Below, piece by piece: positions 16,213 to 25,653 of a DNA stretch of 64,000 nucleotides (the first letter of the stretch is position 1; every line of letters starts with the position of its first letter). This stretch comes from Bacillota bacterium. GTDB taxonomy: Bacteria > Bacillota > Clostridia > Christensenellales > Aristaeellaceae. Made by a program: the position numbers and the translations under genes. The notes under the pieces were generated by a model that was given only the letters and a program-made list of their open reading frames with translations, did not search any database and had not been told where the DNA came from. The stretch is taken from NCBI GenBank assembly GCA_023411395.1, contig JAEYOV010000076.1:62001-126000 (forward strand), read 5' to 3'.

Positions 16213-17174
16213 AGCGTATTCCCGGCCAGCACGCCGTTTAAGATGGCCCGCGCCATCACCTCCGATGCCAGCGCGCACAACTGGAGGAAGTTCACATCCG
16301 CCTCCACCCGGCCCGTGGCCAGGGCAAACACAGTATCCCCGTCCATTTGCGTATGCACGGGGCGGATGGCCCTTGCAAGCCCGTCATGGGCCACGGTGGC
16401 CAGGCGGTTTGCCTGCTCCTTGGTCAAAACCGCGTCGGTGGCAACGACGGCAATGGTTGTATTCTGCCCCGGCTCCTGGATGCGCCTTGGCTTTGAGGCA
16501 GGCACATGGCCGTAGAGCAGACTTTCGGCAGGCACCCGGGTGCCGTCCTCCATACATGCGCAGGCCAGCAGCTTGCCTGTGTGGGGATGGTAGATATCCC
16601 CCACCGCGTTCACCACGGCGACAGCGCCCACCGTGACCCCGTTTGGAAGGGTGATACTGGCGCTGCCCAGCCCGCCGTTTTGGGGAATGCCCCCCGGCAC
16701 CAGCTTTCCCACCGTGGCCCCTGTGCCCGCGCCCACCTGGCCTTGGGCCATTTCCTTGCTTGCCCGTTCGCAGGCGGCCATGCCCATGGCAGCGTCGGGG
16801 CGTACCCTGGGATCGCCCACCGAAAGGTCATAGATCACCGCCGCCGGCACGATGGGCACACGGCAGACGCCCATGTCGATGCCAACGCCGTTTTGCTCCA
16901 GGTAGCGCATAACGCCCCCGGCGCTGTCCAGCCCGAAGGCGCTGCCGCCGGAAAGCACCACGGCGTTCACCTTTTCCACCAGGTTGCCGGGCTTCAATAA
17001 ATCCGTTTCCCGGGTTCCGGGGGCGGCGCCACGCACGTCCACACCGCCCACAGCCCCGTCCCGGCTGCACAGAACCACCGTGACGCCCGTGCGCGCCGTT
17101 CTGTTTTGCGCATGGCCCACCCGTATGCCGTGCACATCGGTAATGCTACCCTCAAACAGCTCCATATCAGGCAT
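16209..17174 (-). CDS. P1-family (DmpA/BapA-like) aminopeptidase
   Basis: A 321-residue Ntn-type hydrolase of peptidase family S58. The family start ITDVHGIRVGHAQN, the GGVDVRGAAPGTRETDLL block, VVLSGGSAFGLDSAGGV and GGLGSASITLP (the presumed autocleavage and nucleophile Ser region) are all visible. Relatives remove N-terminal residues from D- or beta-amino-acid peptides. It is cytoplasmic and lies between birA (8-nt overlap) and acpS (4-nt overlap) in one transcript. The natural substrate is unknown. Confidence 0.9.
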   Translation of the reverse strand: MPDMELFEGSITDVHGIRVGHAQNRTARTGVTVVLCSRDGAVGGVDVRGAAPGTRETDLLKPGNLVEKVNAVVLSGGSAFGLDSAGGVMRYLEQNGVGIDMGVCRVPIVPAAVIYDLSVGDPRVRPDAAMGMAACERASKEMAQGQVGAGTGATVGKLVPGGIPQNGGLGSASITLPNGVTVGAVAVVNAVGDIYHPHTGKLLACACMEDGTRVPAESLLYGHVPASKPRRIQEPGQNTTIAVVATDAVLTKEQANRLATVAHDGLARAIRPVHTQMDGDTVFALATGRVEADVNFLQLCALASEVMARAILNGVLAGNTL

Positions 17175-18141
17175 AACCCATCACTCCTCTGACCGATACG
17201 TCTCCCGCCAGCACGCGGCGGATGGCCCCGTCTTCCAGTTTTACCAGCAATGCCCCGCTTTCATCCAGCCCGGCGGCGACGCCTGAAAAATCCTCCCCGC
17301 CGCCCGAAACCAAAACCCACCGGCCCAGGGTGCAGCTTCTCTTCTCATATGCCTGCAAAATGCCGGACATGCCATCCCGCACAAGGCTTTCCATATACCG
17401 TTCCATGGCGGCAAGATAGGCCCTTAAAATAGGCGCACGCTTCACAGAATGGTCCAAAACATCCGCAAGGGATATGGCCTTGCCCGCAAGCTCCGGGGGA
17501 TAGGCGTTGCGGCCCACGTTCACCCCCGTGCCTACTACCACATATGCGATGGACTCCACATCGCCCGACAGCTCAAGCAGTATGCCACACACCTTTTTCC
17601 CGTTAAGCGTAAGGTCGTTGGGCCATTTGATTTGTATTGACAGCCCCGTTTCCTTTTCCACCGCCTCGGCCATGGACAGGGCTGCGGCAAAGGTAATAAG
17701 CTGCGCCCTGTTCGGCGGAATCCAGGGTCGCATCAAAAGCGATACCCACAAGCCTTGCCCCTTTAACGAAACCCACCCCCGGCCCCTGCGGCCGCGGCCG
17801 GACGTCTGCTCCTCGCACAAGGCCACCGTGCCGTGGGCAGCGCCATTTTCCGCCGCCTGTTTGAGCACGATGTTGGTGGAAGTCATGCTTTCCGAATAGA
17901 TGATCGGCGGCTGCCCGGCCCACTTGGTATCCAATCCCTTCTTCACAAAAACAGGCAGCAGGGAATCCTCCGGCCATACGAGATGACAGCCTTTCTTTCC
18001 GGCGCTTTCGATCACGAAGCCCTGCTCCCTAAGCGCCTGTACGCGCTTCCACACCGCCGCGCGGGTTACTTTCAAACGGCGGCTTATTTCTTCGCCTGAT
18101 ATATAAGGAACCTCCGCAAGCATTTCAAGCAAATCATCCAC
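17167..18141 (-). CDS. birA: Biotin-[acetyl-CoA-carboxylase] ligase / biotin repressor
   Basis: Activates biotin and attaches it to biotin carboxyl carrier protein. The 324-residue protein has an N-terminal winged helix (ISGEEISRRLKVTRAAVWKR), so it may also repress biotin genes, then the catalytic domain with GRGRRGRGWVS (biotinyl-AMP loop) and IKWPNDL. The start is taken as GTG at 18141, 9 nt after GGAGGAG; an ATG at 18213 without a site would add 24 non-conserved residues. Confidence 0.93.
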   Translation of the reverse strand: MDDLLEMLAEVPYISGEEISRRLKVTRAAVWKRVQALREQGFVIESAGKKGCHLVWPEDSLLPVFVKKGLDTKWAGQPPIIYSESMTSTNIVLKQAAENGAAHGTVALCEEQTSGRGRRGRGWVSLKGQGLWVSLLMRPWIPPNRAQLITFAAALSMAEAVEKETGLSIQIKWPNDLTLNGKKVCGILLELSGDVESIAYVVVGTGVNVGRNAYPPELAGKAISLADVLDHSVKRAPILRAYLAAMERYMESLVRDGMSGILQAYEKRSCTLGRWVLVSGGGEDFSGVAAGLDESGALLVKLEDGAIRRVLAGDVSVRGVMGYA

Positions 18142-18266
18142 GATGGTAATCTCCTCCAAGGCAAAGGCCTTTACATACCTTACATTTTTCCAGTTATTTG
18201 GGACAAACTGCATTTGAATATGTTCACACCTGTATTTTACCTGCGGTTCCCTGATTTTTCAAGTGC

Positions 18267-18295
18267 TTGTAAAACAGGGGCAAATCCGCTATACT
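18267..18295 (+). promoter_or_regulatory. Promoter of the moxR operon
   Basis: TTGTAA (18267-18272), a 17-nt spacer and TATACT (18290-18295). It would give a leader of about 300 nt before moxR. Confidence 0.65.
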
Positions 18296-18340
18296 GTGAA
18301 ATGGGCTTTTGTCAGCCTGCTTCCATATGCGGCAAGTGCT

Positions 18341-18394
18341 AAGGCGTAGCCTGAAGAGACGGAACACCGGGCAAGCGCAGCGCAGCACGGTGCG
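18341..18394 (+). repeat. 54-bp direct repeat, copy 1
   Basis: Identical to 18528-18581 except for one T/C difference near the start. The copies are 187 bp apart, both inside the long moxR leader. Confidence 0.85.
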
Positions 18395-18527
18395 GACGTT
18401 TTGTAGGGAGCCCCGAAGGGGCGACTTAAGGCGGAGGAATCATTGATTCCCCGGCGCGTACCCGCGACGCGGCGTGGCCGCGGGGCGGGCGCTTTGGAGG
18501 GCGAACAAAGCGAGCCTGGAGTCGATG

Positions 18528-18581
18528 AAGGCGCAGCCTGAAGAGACGGAACACCGGGCAAGCGCAGCGCAGCACGGTGCG
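18528..18581 (+). repeat. 54-bp direct repeat, copy 2
   Basis: The second copy ends 24 nt before the moxR start codon, directly upstream of its ribosome site. Together with copy 1 it could allow alternative leader folds or mark a recent tandem duplication. Confidence 0.85.
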
Positions 18582-18605
18582 AAAAACAAAGGAGAGAAAC
18601 AGCGT

Positions 18606-19553
18606 ATGCAGCAGCCGCGGCGCATTATCCGCGCCCTTCAGCAAAATATCCGCAAGGTCATCGTGGGCAAGGATGAAGCCATCGAACACGCCCTGATCGC
18701 ACTTTTATGCAAGGGCCATGTGCTCATTGAGGATGTGCCCGGCGTGGGCAAGACCACGCTGGCCAGCGCGCTGGCAAAATCCTTGGATTGTTCCTTCAAG
18801 CGCATCCAGTTCACCCCGGACGTGATGCCAAGCGACATCACCGGCTTTACCATGGCCAATTTCCAGACTGGAGAAATGGAGTTCAAGCCAGGCGCCGTCA
18901 TGAGCCAGGTGGTGCTGGCGGATGAAATCAACCGCACCTCCCCCAAAACGCAATCCAGCCTTCTGGAAGTGATGGAGGAATACCAGGTCACTGTGGACGG
19001 CGTCACCCACCCCCTGCCCCGCCCCTTCATCGTGCTGGCCACGCAAAACCCGGTGGAATTCGTGGGTACCTACCCCCTGCCGGAGGCGCAGATGGACAGG
19101 TTTTTCCTGCGCATCTCCATCGGCTACCCCTCCATTGAGGAGGAGATGGACGTATTGGAGCGCTACAGCGGGCAGGTTACGCCCCTTGTTACGCTGGAAC
19201 CCGTTTGCACCGCCCAGGAAGTGGTGGAGTTGCAGGAAATGGTGGGCACGATTTACTGTTCCCGCGAGGTGCGCAGCTATGTGGCCAACATCATGGCCCA
19301 AACCCGCAACCATCCTTCCCTGCAGTTGGGCGGCTCGCCCCGCGGGGCCATCGCGCTGATTCGTGCGGCCCAGGCCTGCGCGCTGCTGGACGGCCGTGAT
19401 TTCATCCTCCCGGAGGATGTGCAGCATATGGCGCTGCCGGTGCTCTCCCACAGGCTGATTTTAAACCCTGAAGCCAGAATGAAAGGCATCACCTCGGAAC
19501 GGGTGCTTGTAACCATTCTGGAAAACGTGCCGGTGCCCGTGAAGCTGCCATGA
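18606..19553 (+). CDS. MoxR-family AAA+ ATPase
   Basis: A 315-residue AAA+ chaperone-like ATPase. Walker A is VPGVGKTT, Walker B VVLADEINRTSPKTQSSLLEVMEE, with the MoxR sensor ATQNPVEFVGTYPLPEAQMDRF. Such proteins work with DUF58 proteins to mature membrane or envelope complexes. The ATG at 18606 is preceded by AAAGGAG; the upstream in-frame extension encodes only the leader repeat. It overlaps the DUF58 gene by 4 nt. Confidence 0.93.
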   Translation: MQQPRRIIRALQQNIRKVIVGKDEAIEHALIALLCKGHVLIEDVPGVGKTTLASALAKSLDCSFKRIQFTPDVMPSDITGFTMANFQTGEMEFKPGAVMSQVVLADEINRTSPKTQSSLLEVMEEYQVTVDGVTHPLPRPFIVLATQNPVEFVGTYPLPEAQMDRFFLRISIGYPSIEEEMDVLERYSGQVTPLVTLEPVCTAQEVVELQEMVGTIYCSREVRSYVANIMAQTRNHPSLQLGGSPRGAIALIRAAQACALLDGRDFILPEDVQHMALPVLSHRLILNPEARMKGITSERVLVTILENVPVPVKLP

Positions 19554-20710
19554 GATCCCGCCTGCTGACGCTCTTCGCGGTGCTTTTTTCCTGCCTGCTG
19601 GCGGCATTGTCCACAGGCAGCAAAATCTATCTGCTCTTTGCCGTGCTGCTTGCCGCCATGGCAATTTTGTCGCTGCTCAGCGTGACACTGGCGGGGCGCT
19701 CGGCCAGCGTTTCCCATACCCTGTCCAGCCGCCGCGTGCAGCGGGGCGAGGATGTCACGCTGGAAATTGTCGTCAAACACAGGGGCCTTTTGCCCATCGC
19801 GCCCATCACCATCACGCTGTCCGCCGCGCCCGGGGAGCCGCCCATCGCAACCCGGCTTCCTTTTTCCGGGCGCAAAAGCCAGCGGCTTGCCTATAGGTTC
19901 ACAACCGCCCATGTCGGTGTGTTTTCCCCCGGTGTTTTAAGCTATCTGGTGGAGGATGTGTTTGGCTTTTTCAGCCGCAAGCTTCTGCCGGATACGCCTC
20001 CCCTTGACCTGATGGTACTTCCCCTGCCTTTTGAGGTGGAGCCTTTGCAATTCAGCCCTGGCGATACGGGTATGGAAACGCTGGCCAGGGCCCGGGAGGA
20101 TCCCACTACGCCTTCCGACGTACGCGCGTATCAGCCCGGCGATCCCATGAAAAAAATCCATTGGAAGCTGAGCATGCGCAAACGGGAGCTGCTGGTGCGC
20201 CGGTTTGAGGAGCCGGCGCTGCCCGACGCGCTGGTTTTATTGGATTGCGCCCCGCCCTCCCTGCCCGAAAAGCCCCGGCTCCAGGCCAAAGCATATTTGC
20301 AGGATGCGCTATGCGAGACGGCGGCGTCGGTGGTGCTCGGGCAAATGCGCGGCGACCACCCCGTGCGCCTGCCCTTGCTTGGCAAACGGCCCATGGAATA
20401 CGATAAGAGCATGGGCTCGCCCGCTTTGCTGGAGGAGCTGGCACGCCTTGATTTTTCCCAGTCGGAGCGGTTTGAGCGGGTGCTGCTGCTGGAAACCCGG
20501 CGCATGCGCCGTACCGGAGCGACGGTGATCATCACCTCCAGGCTCAATTCCACCGTGGCGGACATGATCATCCGCATCCGCCGGATGGGGCCATCCGTCA
20601 GGCTGTACCTGATCACCTTCACGCCGGAAAACCCGGCCATCCTGCCCATCATCAGCCGCCTGCAGCAAAATACCATTGAGGTATGCTACGTAACGCCAAG
20701 CGAAAGCTGA
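19550..20710 (+). CDS. DUF58-domain membrane protein
   Basis: A 386-residue protein with two N-terminal membrane helices (LLTLFAVLFSCLLAALSTGSK; YLLFAVLLAAMAILSLLSV), an extracytoplasmic-type beta region, and the DUF58 signature YQPGDPMKKIHWKLSMRKRELLVRRFEE followed by a von-Willebrand-A-like fold (DALVLLDCAPP). DUF58, MoxR and transglutaminase genes form a conserved trio linked to envelope maintenance. Translation is coupled to moxR (ATGA overlap). Confidence 0.88.
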   Translation: MRSRLLTLFAVLFSCLLAALSTGSKIYLLFAVLLAAMAILSLLSVTLAGRSASVSHTLSSRRVQRGEDVTLEIVVKHRGLLPIAPITITLSAAPGEPPIATRLPFSGRKSQRLAYRFTTAHVGVFSPGVLSYLVEDVFGFFSRKLLPDTPPLDLMVLPLPFEVEPLQFSPGDTGMETLARAREDPTTPSDVRAYQPGDPMKKIHWKLSMRKRELLVRRFEEPALPDALVLLDCAPPSLPEKPRLQAKAYLQDALCETAASVVLGQMRGDHPVRLPLLGKRPMEYDKSMGSPALLEELARLDFSQSERFERVLLLETRRMRRTGATVIITSRLNSTVADMIIRIRRMGPSVRLYLITFTPENPAILPIISRLQQNTIEVCYVTPSES

Positions 20711-21065
20711 TCGAAAAAGTGGCTATGCCACTTTTTGAGTTTATACTCTGGTCCCGAGAGCAGAGCCAGCCCTCATGCCTCCTTCCGCCGCCTGCGGGCG
20801 GCACCATCCCGACTGGCTCAATCGGCGCGCTGGTTCACTGCCGCTCGCATCGCTTGTTTCGCCAGTCTCCTCCACCCCTCCCACACCCGCCACTGGCGGG
20901 GTCAGGGTTCCGGAGCCTCAAGAGGGAGGTATCCAAAAGGCTCCCTCTTGGAGGGGGCTGCCGACGAAGGAGGCTGGGGGAGGTTTACGGCAAGAAAATA
21001 TTGAAATGTTTCAAGACATTAGTGAAAGCTTAGCGAACCATGATTTGGAAAGGAGGCAGGCACAT
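20711..21065. other. Repeat-filled gap inside the moxR operon
   Basis: No gene. It carries dispersed-repeat copy B (20800-20918, with CCCGCCA-C-TGGCGGG at 20886-20900) and a 10-bp inverted repeat CAAGAGGGAG/CTCCCTCTTG (20919-20950). An AAAGGAGG ribosome site for the next gene closes the gap. Confidence 0.65.
20800..20918. repeat. Dispersed repeat, copy B
   Basis: Shows the family's blocks in order: GGCTCAATCGGCG, TTTCGCCAGTCTCCTCC, the palindrome CCCGCCACTGGCGGG and GTTCCGGAGCC. Confidence 0.65.
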
Positions 21066-23345
21066 ATGCCAAAAAACGAAAAGCTGGGCGAGCTTTTTTC
21101 CAGGGCCGGCCTGTCCTTCCTGTTGTCCGCCGGGCTGACATTGCCGCTTACATTGGTGCTGTCGCTTCATGCCCATTGGCCTGCGGCCATGATTGCGTGC
21201 GCCCTTGTTACGGCAGTATTATCGCTTTTTTCCCTTACCCGCCGCTTCAAATGGTTCCTGCTTGCCGGGCTTGTCCTCTGGCAGGCCTCGGAGCTTTTGC
21301 TTTCCCCCGGCGGAGGCTTTGTGCTGTCCTCCGCCGTACAGGTTGCAAAGGCGCTGTATCTGATGGCGGCGGGCCAGCCCGACGCATTGCCCCTGTACGC
21401 CATGGAAGCGTCGGTTTTGATCGCGCTTGTTTTCTCCGCCGTCTCGTATTTTCTGTGCATGCGGGGCGCGGGGTTTTATCCGGCGCTGGGTATGATCCTT
21501 GTGGTGATGATGGGCGTGTGGTTTTCCGGGCGCCAGGAGCTGCTTATATTCAGCCTGCCTGCGCTCGTCACGCTTGTGGTGCTGTATTCCCGCAACATCC
21601 ATGAGGATCTTCCGGCCCGCCGGGTGATGCCCATCGCCATCATCGCGGTAGCGCTTGCGTTTTTGCTGCTGCCCGCGGGCCGGGTGGCCTCAAAGCCACT
21701 GGAGCAGTTTGCCGAGGACGTACGCCGCACCATTTACGACTATCTGTTCTTTACCGAGCCCAGGAACGTATTCTCCCTGTCGGCGGAGGGCTACTATCCT
21801 CAGGGTCCGACCCAGTTGGGCGGGCCCGCCACACCCACAAACCATTTGGTAATGACGGTGCAAACCACTCAAAACACGCTGCTGCGCGGCGTCATCAAGG
21901 ATGAGTACACCGGGCGTGTCTGGCGGGACACCACGGGCGGCAGGCGGTATCTGTTCATCTCCCCCAGATGGCGGCCGCTTCGCGATACGCTGCTTGACGT
22001 AAACCTTCCCAATGCCAGCCTTAACGGCGCGACAACGATCCTTGCGCCGCAAACCGTTTCGGTCACCATGCAGTCCGCCGGCGCTTCCACCTTGTTCACA
22101 CCCCAAAGGGTCAGGGACCTGGCCACGAAAAGCGACATGGTGGTCTACTTCAACAATGCGTCAGAGCTGTTCATCACCAGGGATTTAAGGCCGGAGGATG
22201 CCTATACGGTGCAGGCCTCTGTTATCCAGGGCGGTGATCCGGGGCTGAATACGCTGGTGAATGCCGCTCAGGGAACGCCGGATGAAAACTATGCCGGGCT
22301 GGCGGAAAAGTACCTTGCCCTGCCCGGCCATCTGGAACAGCAGCTTTTCGATCTGGCCCTGCGCATCACCGGTAACTACGAAACACCCTACGATAAGGCG
22401 CTGGCCATTAAAAACTATCTGTCCCGGTATTACCGCTATACCCTGGATGCTGCAGCACCCCCCGGCAACATTGACTTTGTGACTCATTTTTTGCTTCTGG
22501 GCAAGGAAGGCTACTGCACCTACTTTGCTTCCGCCATGACGGTGCTGTGCCGCATGGTGGGCATCCCCGCAAGGTATGTGGAAGGGTATCTGGCCCAGCC
22601 CAACGAATCCGGCGTCGCAAGAGTAACGGGCCTGAATGCCCACGCCTGGACCGAAGTCTATTTCAGCGGCTTTGGCTGGCTGCCCTTTGACGCCACGCCG
22701 CCACAGCAGCAGGAGAATACGCCGCCGGAAGAGAGCCCCCCGCCGGAGCCCTCCCCCAGCCCTGATCCCCAAAATTCGCCGGAGCGGACGCCTACACCCG
22801 CCCCCAACCAGGAGGAGCCTTCGCCGGAGCCTTCCGACGAGCCAGAGGAACAACCCACCCCCTCCCCCGAACCTTCTGACGAGCCGCCGCCGGAGAGCGA
22901 AACCCCGCCGGAGGAACCGCCGCCCGATACATCCGTCCTGTGGTGGCTGCTGCTGATACTTGTTCTTGCCGCGGCCGTTTACCTGCGCTTGCGCATGACC
23001 ACCCCCGCCTTCAAGGCCCGCCGCGCAAAAACAGAAAAAGATGCCATGAACGCCTATATCGGCGGCGTATACGATCTTTTGCTGCTGGATAAGCAAAAAC
23101 CCGCGCTCGCCGAATCGCCCCTGGCCTTTGCCGCCAGGCTGGATGGACAAAGCAGGTATCCCCATCCGCTGCTCCCCATGGCGGAGGCGCTGTGCCTGAG
23201 CCAGTACAGCCGCCATCCTGTTCAGGAAGGCGATATCGCCGTGGCCAAAGAAACATTCGGCAGCCTCTATACGCCCAGAAACGTGCTGAAGAAAATGCGG
23301 TTCCGGGTATACCGCGCCTTTTTCCGCAGAAAAAACAAAAAATAA
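21066..23345 (+). CDS. Transglutaminase-like membrane protein
   Basis: A 759-residue protein with several N-terminal membrane helices (about residues 15-215), a large extracytoplasmic domain, a transglutaminase core with the triad C484 (GYCTYFASA), H526 (NAHAWTEVYF) and D542 (LPFDATPP), a Pro/Glu/Ser-rich linker of about 70 residues, a final membrane helix (LWWLLLILVLAAAVYLRL) and a cytoplasmic DUF4129-like tail. Probably a peptidase or cross-linking enzyme acting outside the membrane with MoxR and DUF58. The ATG at 21066 has AAAGGAGG; upstream frame is repeat DNA. Confidence 0.9.
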   Translation: MPKNEKLGELFSRAGLSFLLSAGLTLPLTLVLSLHAHWPAAMIACALVTAVLSLFSLTRRFKWFLLAGLVLWQASELLLSPGGGFVLSSAVQVAKALYLMAAGQPDALPLYAMEASVLIALVFSAVSYFLCMRGAGFYPALGMILVVMMGVWFSGRQELLIFSLPALVTLVVLYSRNIHEDLPARRVMPIAIIAVALAFLLLPAGRVASKPLEQFAEDVRRTIYDYLFFTEPRNVFSLSAEGYYPQGPTQLGGPATPTNHLVMTVQTTQNTLLRGVIKDEYTGRVWRDTTGGRRYLFISPRWRPLRDTLLDVNLPNASLNGATTILAPQTVSVTMQSAGASTLFTPQRVRDLATKSDMVVYFNNASELFITRDLRPEDAYTVQASVIQGGDPGLNTLVNAAQGTPDENYAGLAEKYLALPGHLEQQLFDLALRITGNYETPYDKALAIKNYLSRYYRYTLDAAAPPGNIDFVTHFLLLGKEGYCTYFASAMTVLCRMVGIPARYVEGYLAQPNESGVARVTGLNAHAWTEVYFSGFGWLPFDATPPQQQENTPPEESPPPEPSPSPDPQNSPERTPTPAPNQEEPSPEPSDEPEEQPTPSPEPSDEPPPESETPPEEPPPDTSVLWWLLLILVLAAAVYLRLRMTTPAFKARRAKTEKDAMNAYIGGVYDLLLLDKQKPALAESPLAFAARLDGQSRYPHPLLPMAEALCLSQYSRHPVQEGDIAVAKETFGSLYTPRNVLKKMRFRVYRAFFRRKNKK

Positions 23346-23364
23346 ACATTTTGATGAAAAGGGA

Positions 23365-23394
23365 TTGACATCCTGAGTCTTACGGGCATATACT
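23365..23394 (+). promoter_or_regulatory. Promoter of the thrS T-box leader
   Basis: A perfect TTGACA (23365-23370), an 18-nt spacer and TATACT (23389-23394), directly upstream of the T-box RNA. Confidence 0.75.
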
Positions 23395-23403
23395 ACCCAT
23401 AAT

Positions 23404-23606
23404 CCACGGGATGACAGGGAACATGCCCCCGCATATCACCGCAAAGAGAGCAGGCGCCACGGCTGAAAGCGCCTTCCGGCAGACGCGGCGGGATACCATC
23501 CTTCGACCGGGCGCGGGGCGCGCGATACAGCGCCGCACGAGAGGTTTTGCAAGCAGGGTGGAACCGCGGATATTCATCCGTCCCGGCATCGGGGCGGATT
23601 TTTTTA
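23404..23606 (+). ncRNA. T-box riboswitch (threonine)
   Basis: A leader RNA that reads uncharged tRNA-Thr and controls termination before thrS. The antiterminator T-box AGGGTGGAACCGCG is at 23555-23568. The terminator stem ATCCGTCCC/GGGGCGGAT (23576-23599) is followed by a U run. A candidate specifier codon ACC (Thr) lies at 23495-23497, flanked by GGATG/CATCC pairing (23409-23413 with 23497-23501). The stem I details are inferred by eye. Confidence 0.88.
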
Positions 23607-23649
23607 TTTCCACGGCCTTGCGAGCTAACGGAATAAGGAGGATGCGGTT

Positions 23650-25590
23650 ATGAAAATCACCTTGCAGGGAAACGTCCGGGAATTTGACAATGGCGTCACG
23701 CCGCTGGACATCGCGGGGCAGATCAGCCAGGACCTCAAAAAGGCCGCGCTGTGTGCCCGCGTAAACGGCGAAAAAGTCATTGAACTGTGGCAGCCCATCC
23801 GGGAGGATTGCGACCTTCAAATTTTGACCTTTGATGACGAGGCCGGCCGGCGCACGCTGCGCCACACCGCCTCCCATGTGCTGGCCCAGGCGGTCAAGGC
23901 GCTGTTCCCCAAGGCAAAGCTGGCCATCGGCCCGGCCATTGACAGCGGCTTCTACTACGACTTTGACGTGGAGGAGGCCTTTTCGCCGGAGGATTTGCAG
24001 CACATCGAGAAGGAAATGGCGAAAATCATCAAAAAGAACGACCGGCTGGAGCGGTTCGAGCTTCCCAGGCAGGAAGCCATCGCCCTGATGGAAAGCCGGG
24101 ATGAGCCCTACAAGGTGGAACTGATAGGCGATTTGCCAGAAGACGCCGTGATTTCCTTCTACCGTCAGGGCGATTTTGTGGACCTGTGCGCCGGCCCGCA
24201 CCTGCCTTCCACGGGCAAGGTCAAGGCCTTCAAGCTGACCCAGGCGGCGGGCGCTTACTGGCGCGGCAGCGAAAAGAACAAAATGCTTCAGCGCATCTAC
24301 GGCACGGCCTTTGATTCCAGGGAAGCGCTGGATAATTACCTTGCCCAGTTGGAGGAAGCACGCAAGCGTGACCACAACAAGTTGGGCCGCGAATTGGAAT
24401 ACTTCACCACCGTGGATTATATCGGCCAGGGTTTGCCCATCCTCATGCCCAAGGGCGCCAGGGTCATCCAGCTATTGCAGCGCTTTGTGGAGGATGAGGA
24501 GCAGCGCCGGGGCTATCTGCTCACCAAGACGCCTTTGATGGCCAAGCGCGACCTGTACAAGATTTCCGGCCACTGGTACCACTACCGGGAGGGTATGTTC
24601 ATCATGGGCGACCCCGAAGCCGAAGGCGAAGTGTTCGCCCTGCGGCCCATGACCTGTCCCTTCCAGTTCCAGGTATTCTTAAACAAAACCCGCTCCTACC
24701 GCGACCTGCCCATGCGGCTTGCGGAAACCAGCACGCTGTTCCGCAACGAGGCCTCCGGCGAAATGCATGGCCTCATCCGCGTGCGGCAATTCACCATTTC
24801 CGAGGCGCACCTGGCCTGCGCGCCCGATCAGGTGGAGTCGGAGTTCCGCGGCATTCTGGATCTGGCCCAGTTCATGCTCAAGACCCTGGGCCTGGATTCC
24901 GACGTATCCTACCGCTTCAGCAAGTGGGATCCCAACAACAAGGAAAAGTATATCGGCGACCCCAAGTCCTGGGAGGAAACGCAGGATTTCATGCGCAGGA
25001 TCCTTGACCACATGGGAATCGACTACGTGGAGGCCGATGGCGAGGCCGCCTTCTACGGCCCCAAGCTGGACATTCAGATCAAGAACGTCTGGGGCAAGGA
25101 AGATACCATGATCACCCTGCAGGTGGACTTCCAACTGGCCGAGCGCTTTCAAATGGAGTACACCGACCGGGACGGCGTCAAAAAGCACCCCATCATCCTG
25201 CACCGCACCTCCATCGGCTGCTATGAGCGGACGCTGGCGCTTTTGATTGAAAAGTACGCCGGGGCCATGCCCCTGTGGCTCAGCCCCACGCAGGTAAAGG
25301 TGCTCACCATCACCGAGCGGGCCGATCAGTGGGCCGACGAGATCGCACAAAAGCTTTCCCAGGCGGGGCTCAGGGTCGAAACCGACAAGCGCAATGAAAA
25401 GATCGGCTTCAAGGTGCGGGAAGCGCAAATGGAAAAGACGCCTTATATGCTGGTGCTGGGCGATCAGGAGGTGGAAACAAAAACCGCCACCGTCCGCGAC
25501 CGCAAGGGCGCCAACCTGGGAGCCATGAGCGTTGATGAGATTCTGCAAAAGCTGCTTATGGATGTGGCCACGAAAAAAATCGATGTCTGA
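23650..25590 (+). CDS. thrS: Threonyl-tRNA synthetase
   Basis: Charges tRNA-Thr. The 646-residue protein has an N-terminal TGS domain (1-61), the editing domain with HTASH (72-76), the class II catalytic core (RPMTCPFQFQVF; LRVRQF-like motif 2 region LIRVRQFTISEAHLAC; motif 3 HRTSIGCYERTLALLIE) and the C-terminal anticodon-binding domain. The ATG follows AAGGAGG. Expression is governed by the T-box RNA upstream. Confidence 0.97.
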   Translation: MKITLQGNVREFDNGVTPLDIAGQISQDLKKAALCARVNGEKVIELWQPIREDCDLQILTFDDEAGRRTLRHTASHVLAQAVKALFPKAKLAIGPAIDSGFYYDFDVEEAFSPEDLQHIEKEMAKIIKKNDRLERFELPRQEAIALMESRDEPYKVELIGDLPEDAVISFYRQGDFVDLCAGPHLPSTGKVKAFKLTQAAGAYWRGSEKNKMLQRIYGTAFDSREALDNYLAQLEEARKRDHNKLGRELEYFTTVDYIGQGLPILMPKGARVIQLLQRFVEDEEQRRGYLLTKTPLMAKRDLYKISGHWYHYREGMFIMGDPEAEGEVFALRPMTCPFQFQVFLNKTRSYRDLPMRLAETSTLFRNEASGEMHGLIRVRQFTISEAHLACAPDQVESEFRGILDLAQFMLKTLGLDSDVSYRFSKWDPNNKEKYIGDPKSWEETQDFMRRILDHMGIDYVEADGEAAFYGPKLDIQIKNVWGKEDTMITLQVDFQLAERFQMEYTDRDGVKKHPIILHRTSIGCYERTLALLIEKYAGAMPLWLSPTQVKVLTITERADQWADEIAQKLSQAGLRVETDKRNEKIGFKVREAQMEKTPYMLVLGDQEVETKTATVRDRKGANLGAMSVDEILQKLLMDVATKKIDV

Positions 25591-25626
25591 TCCGTTTCCC
25601 GCCGCACGGTTTTCCAGTTAAAAGCA

Positions 25627-25653
25627 AGGGGAGGGGTTCAACGCCCTTCCCCT
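25627..25653. terminator. Hairpin between convergent genes
   Basis: AGGGGAGGG pairs with CCCTTCCCCT with one bulge, between the thrS stop codon and the convergent phosphatidyltransferase stop codon. It has no clear U run, so strength is uncertain. Confidence 0.4.

Noticed and set aside
18341..18581. Riboswitch before moxR
   Set aside because: The two 54-bp copies are direct repeats with no known aptamer signature; a leader function is possible but no class can be named.
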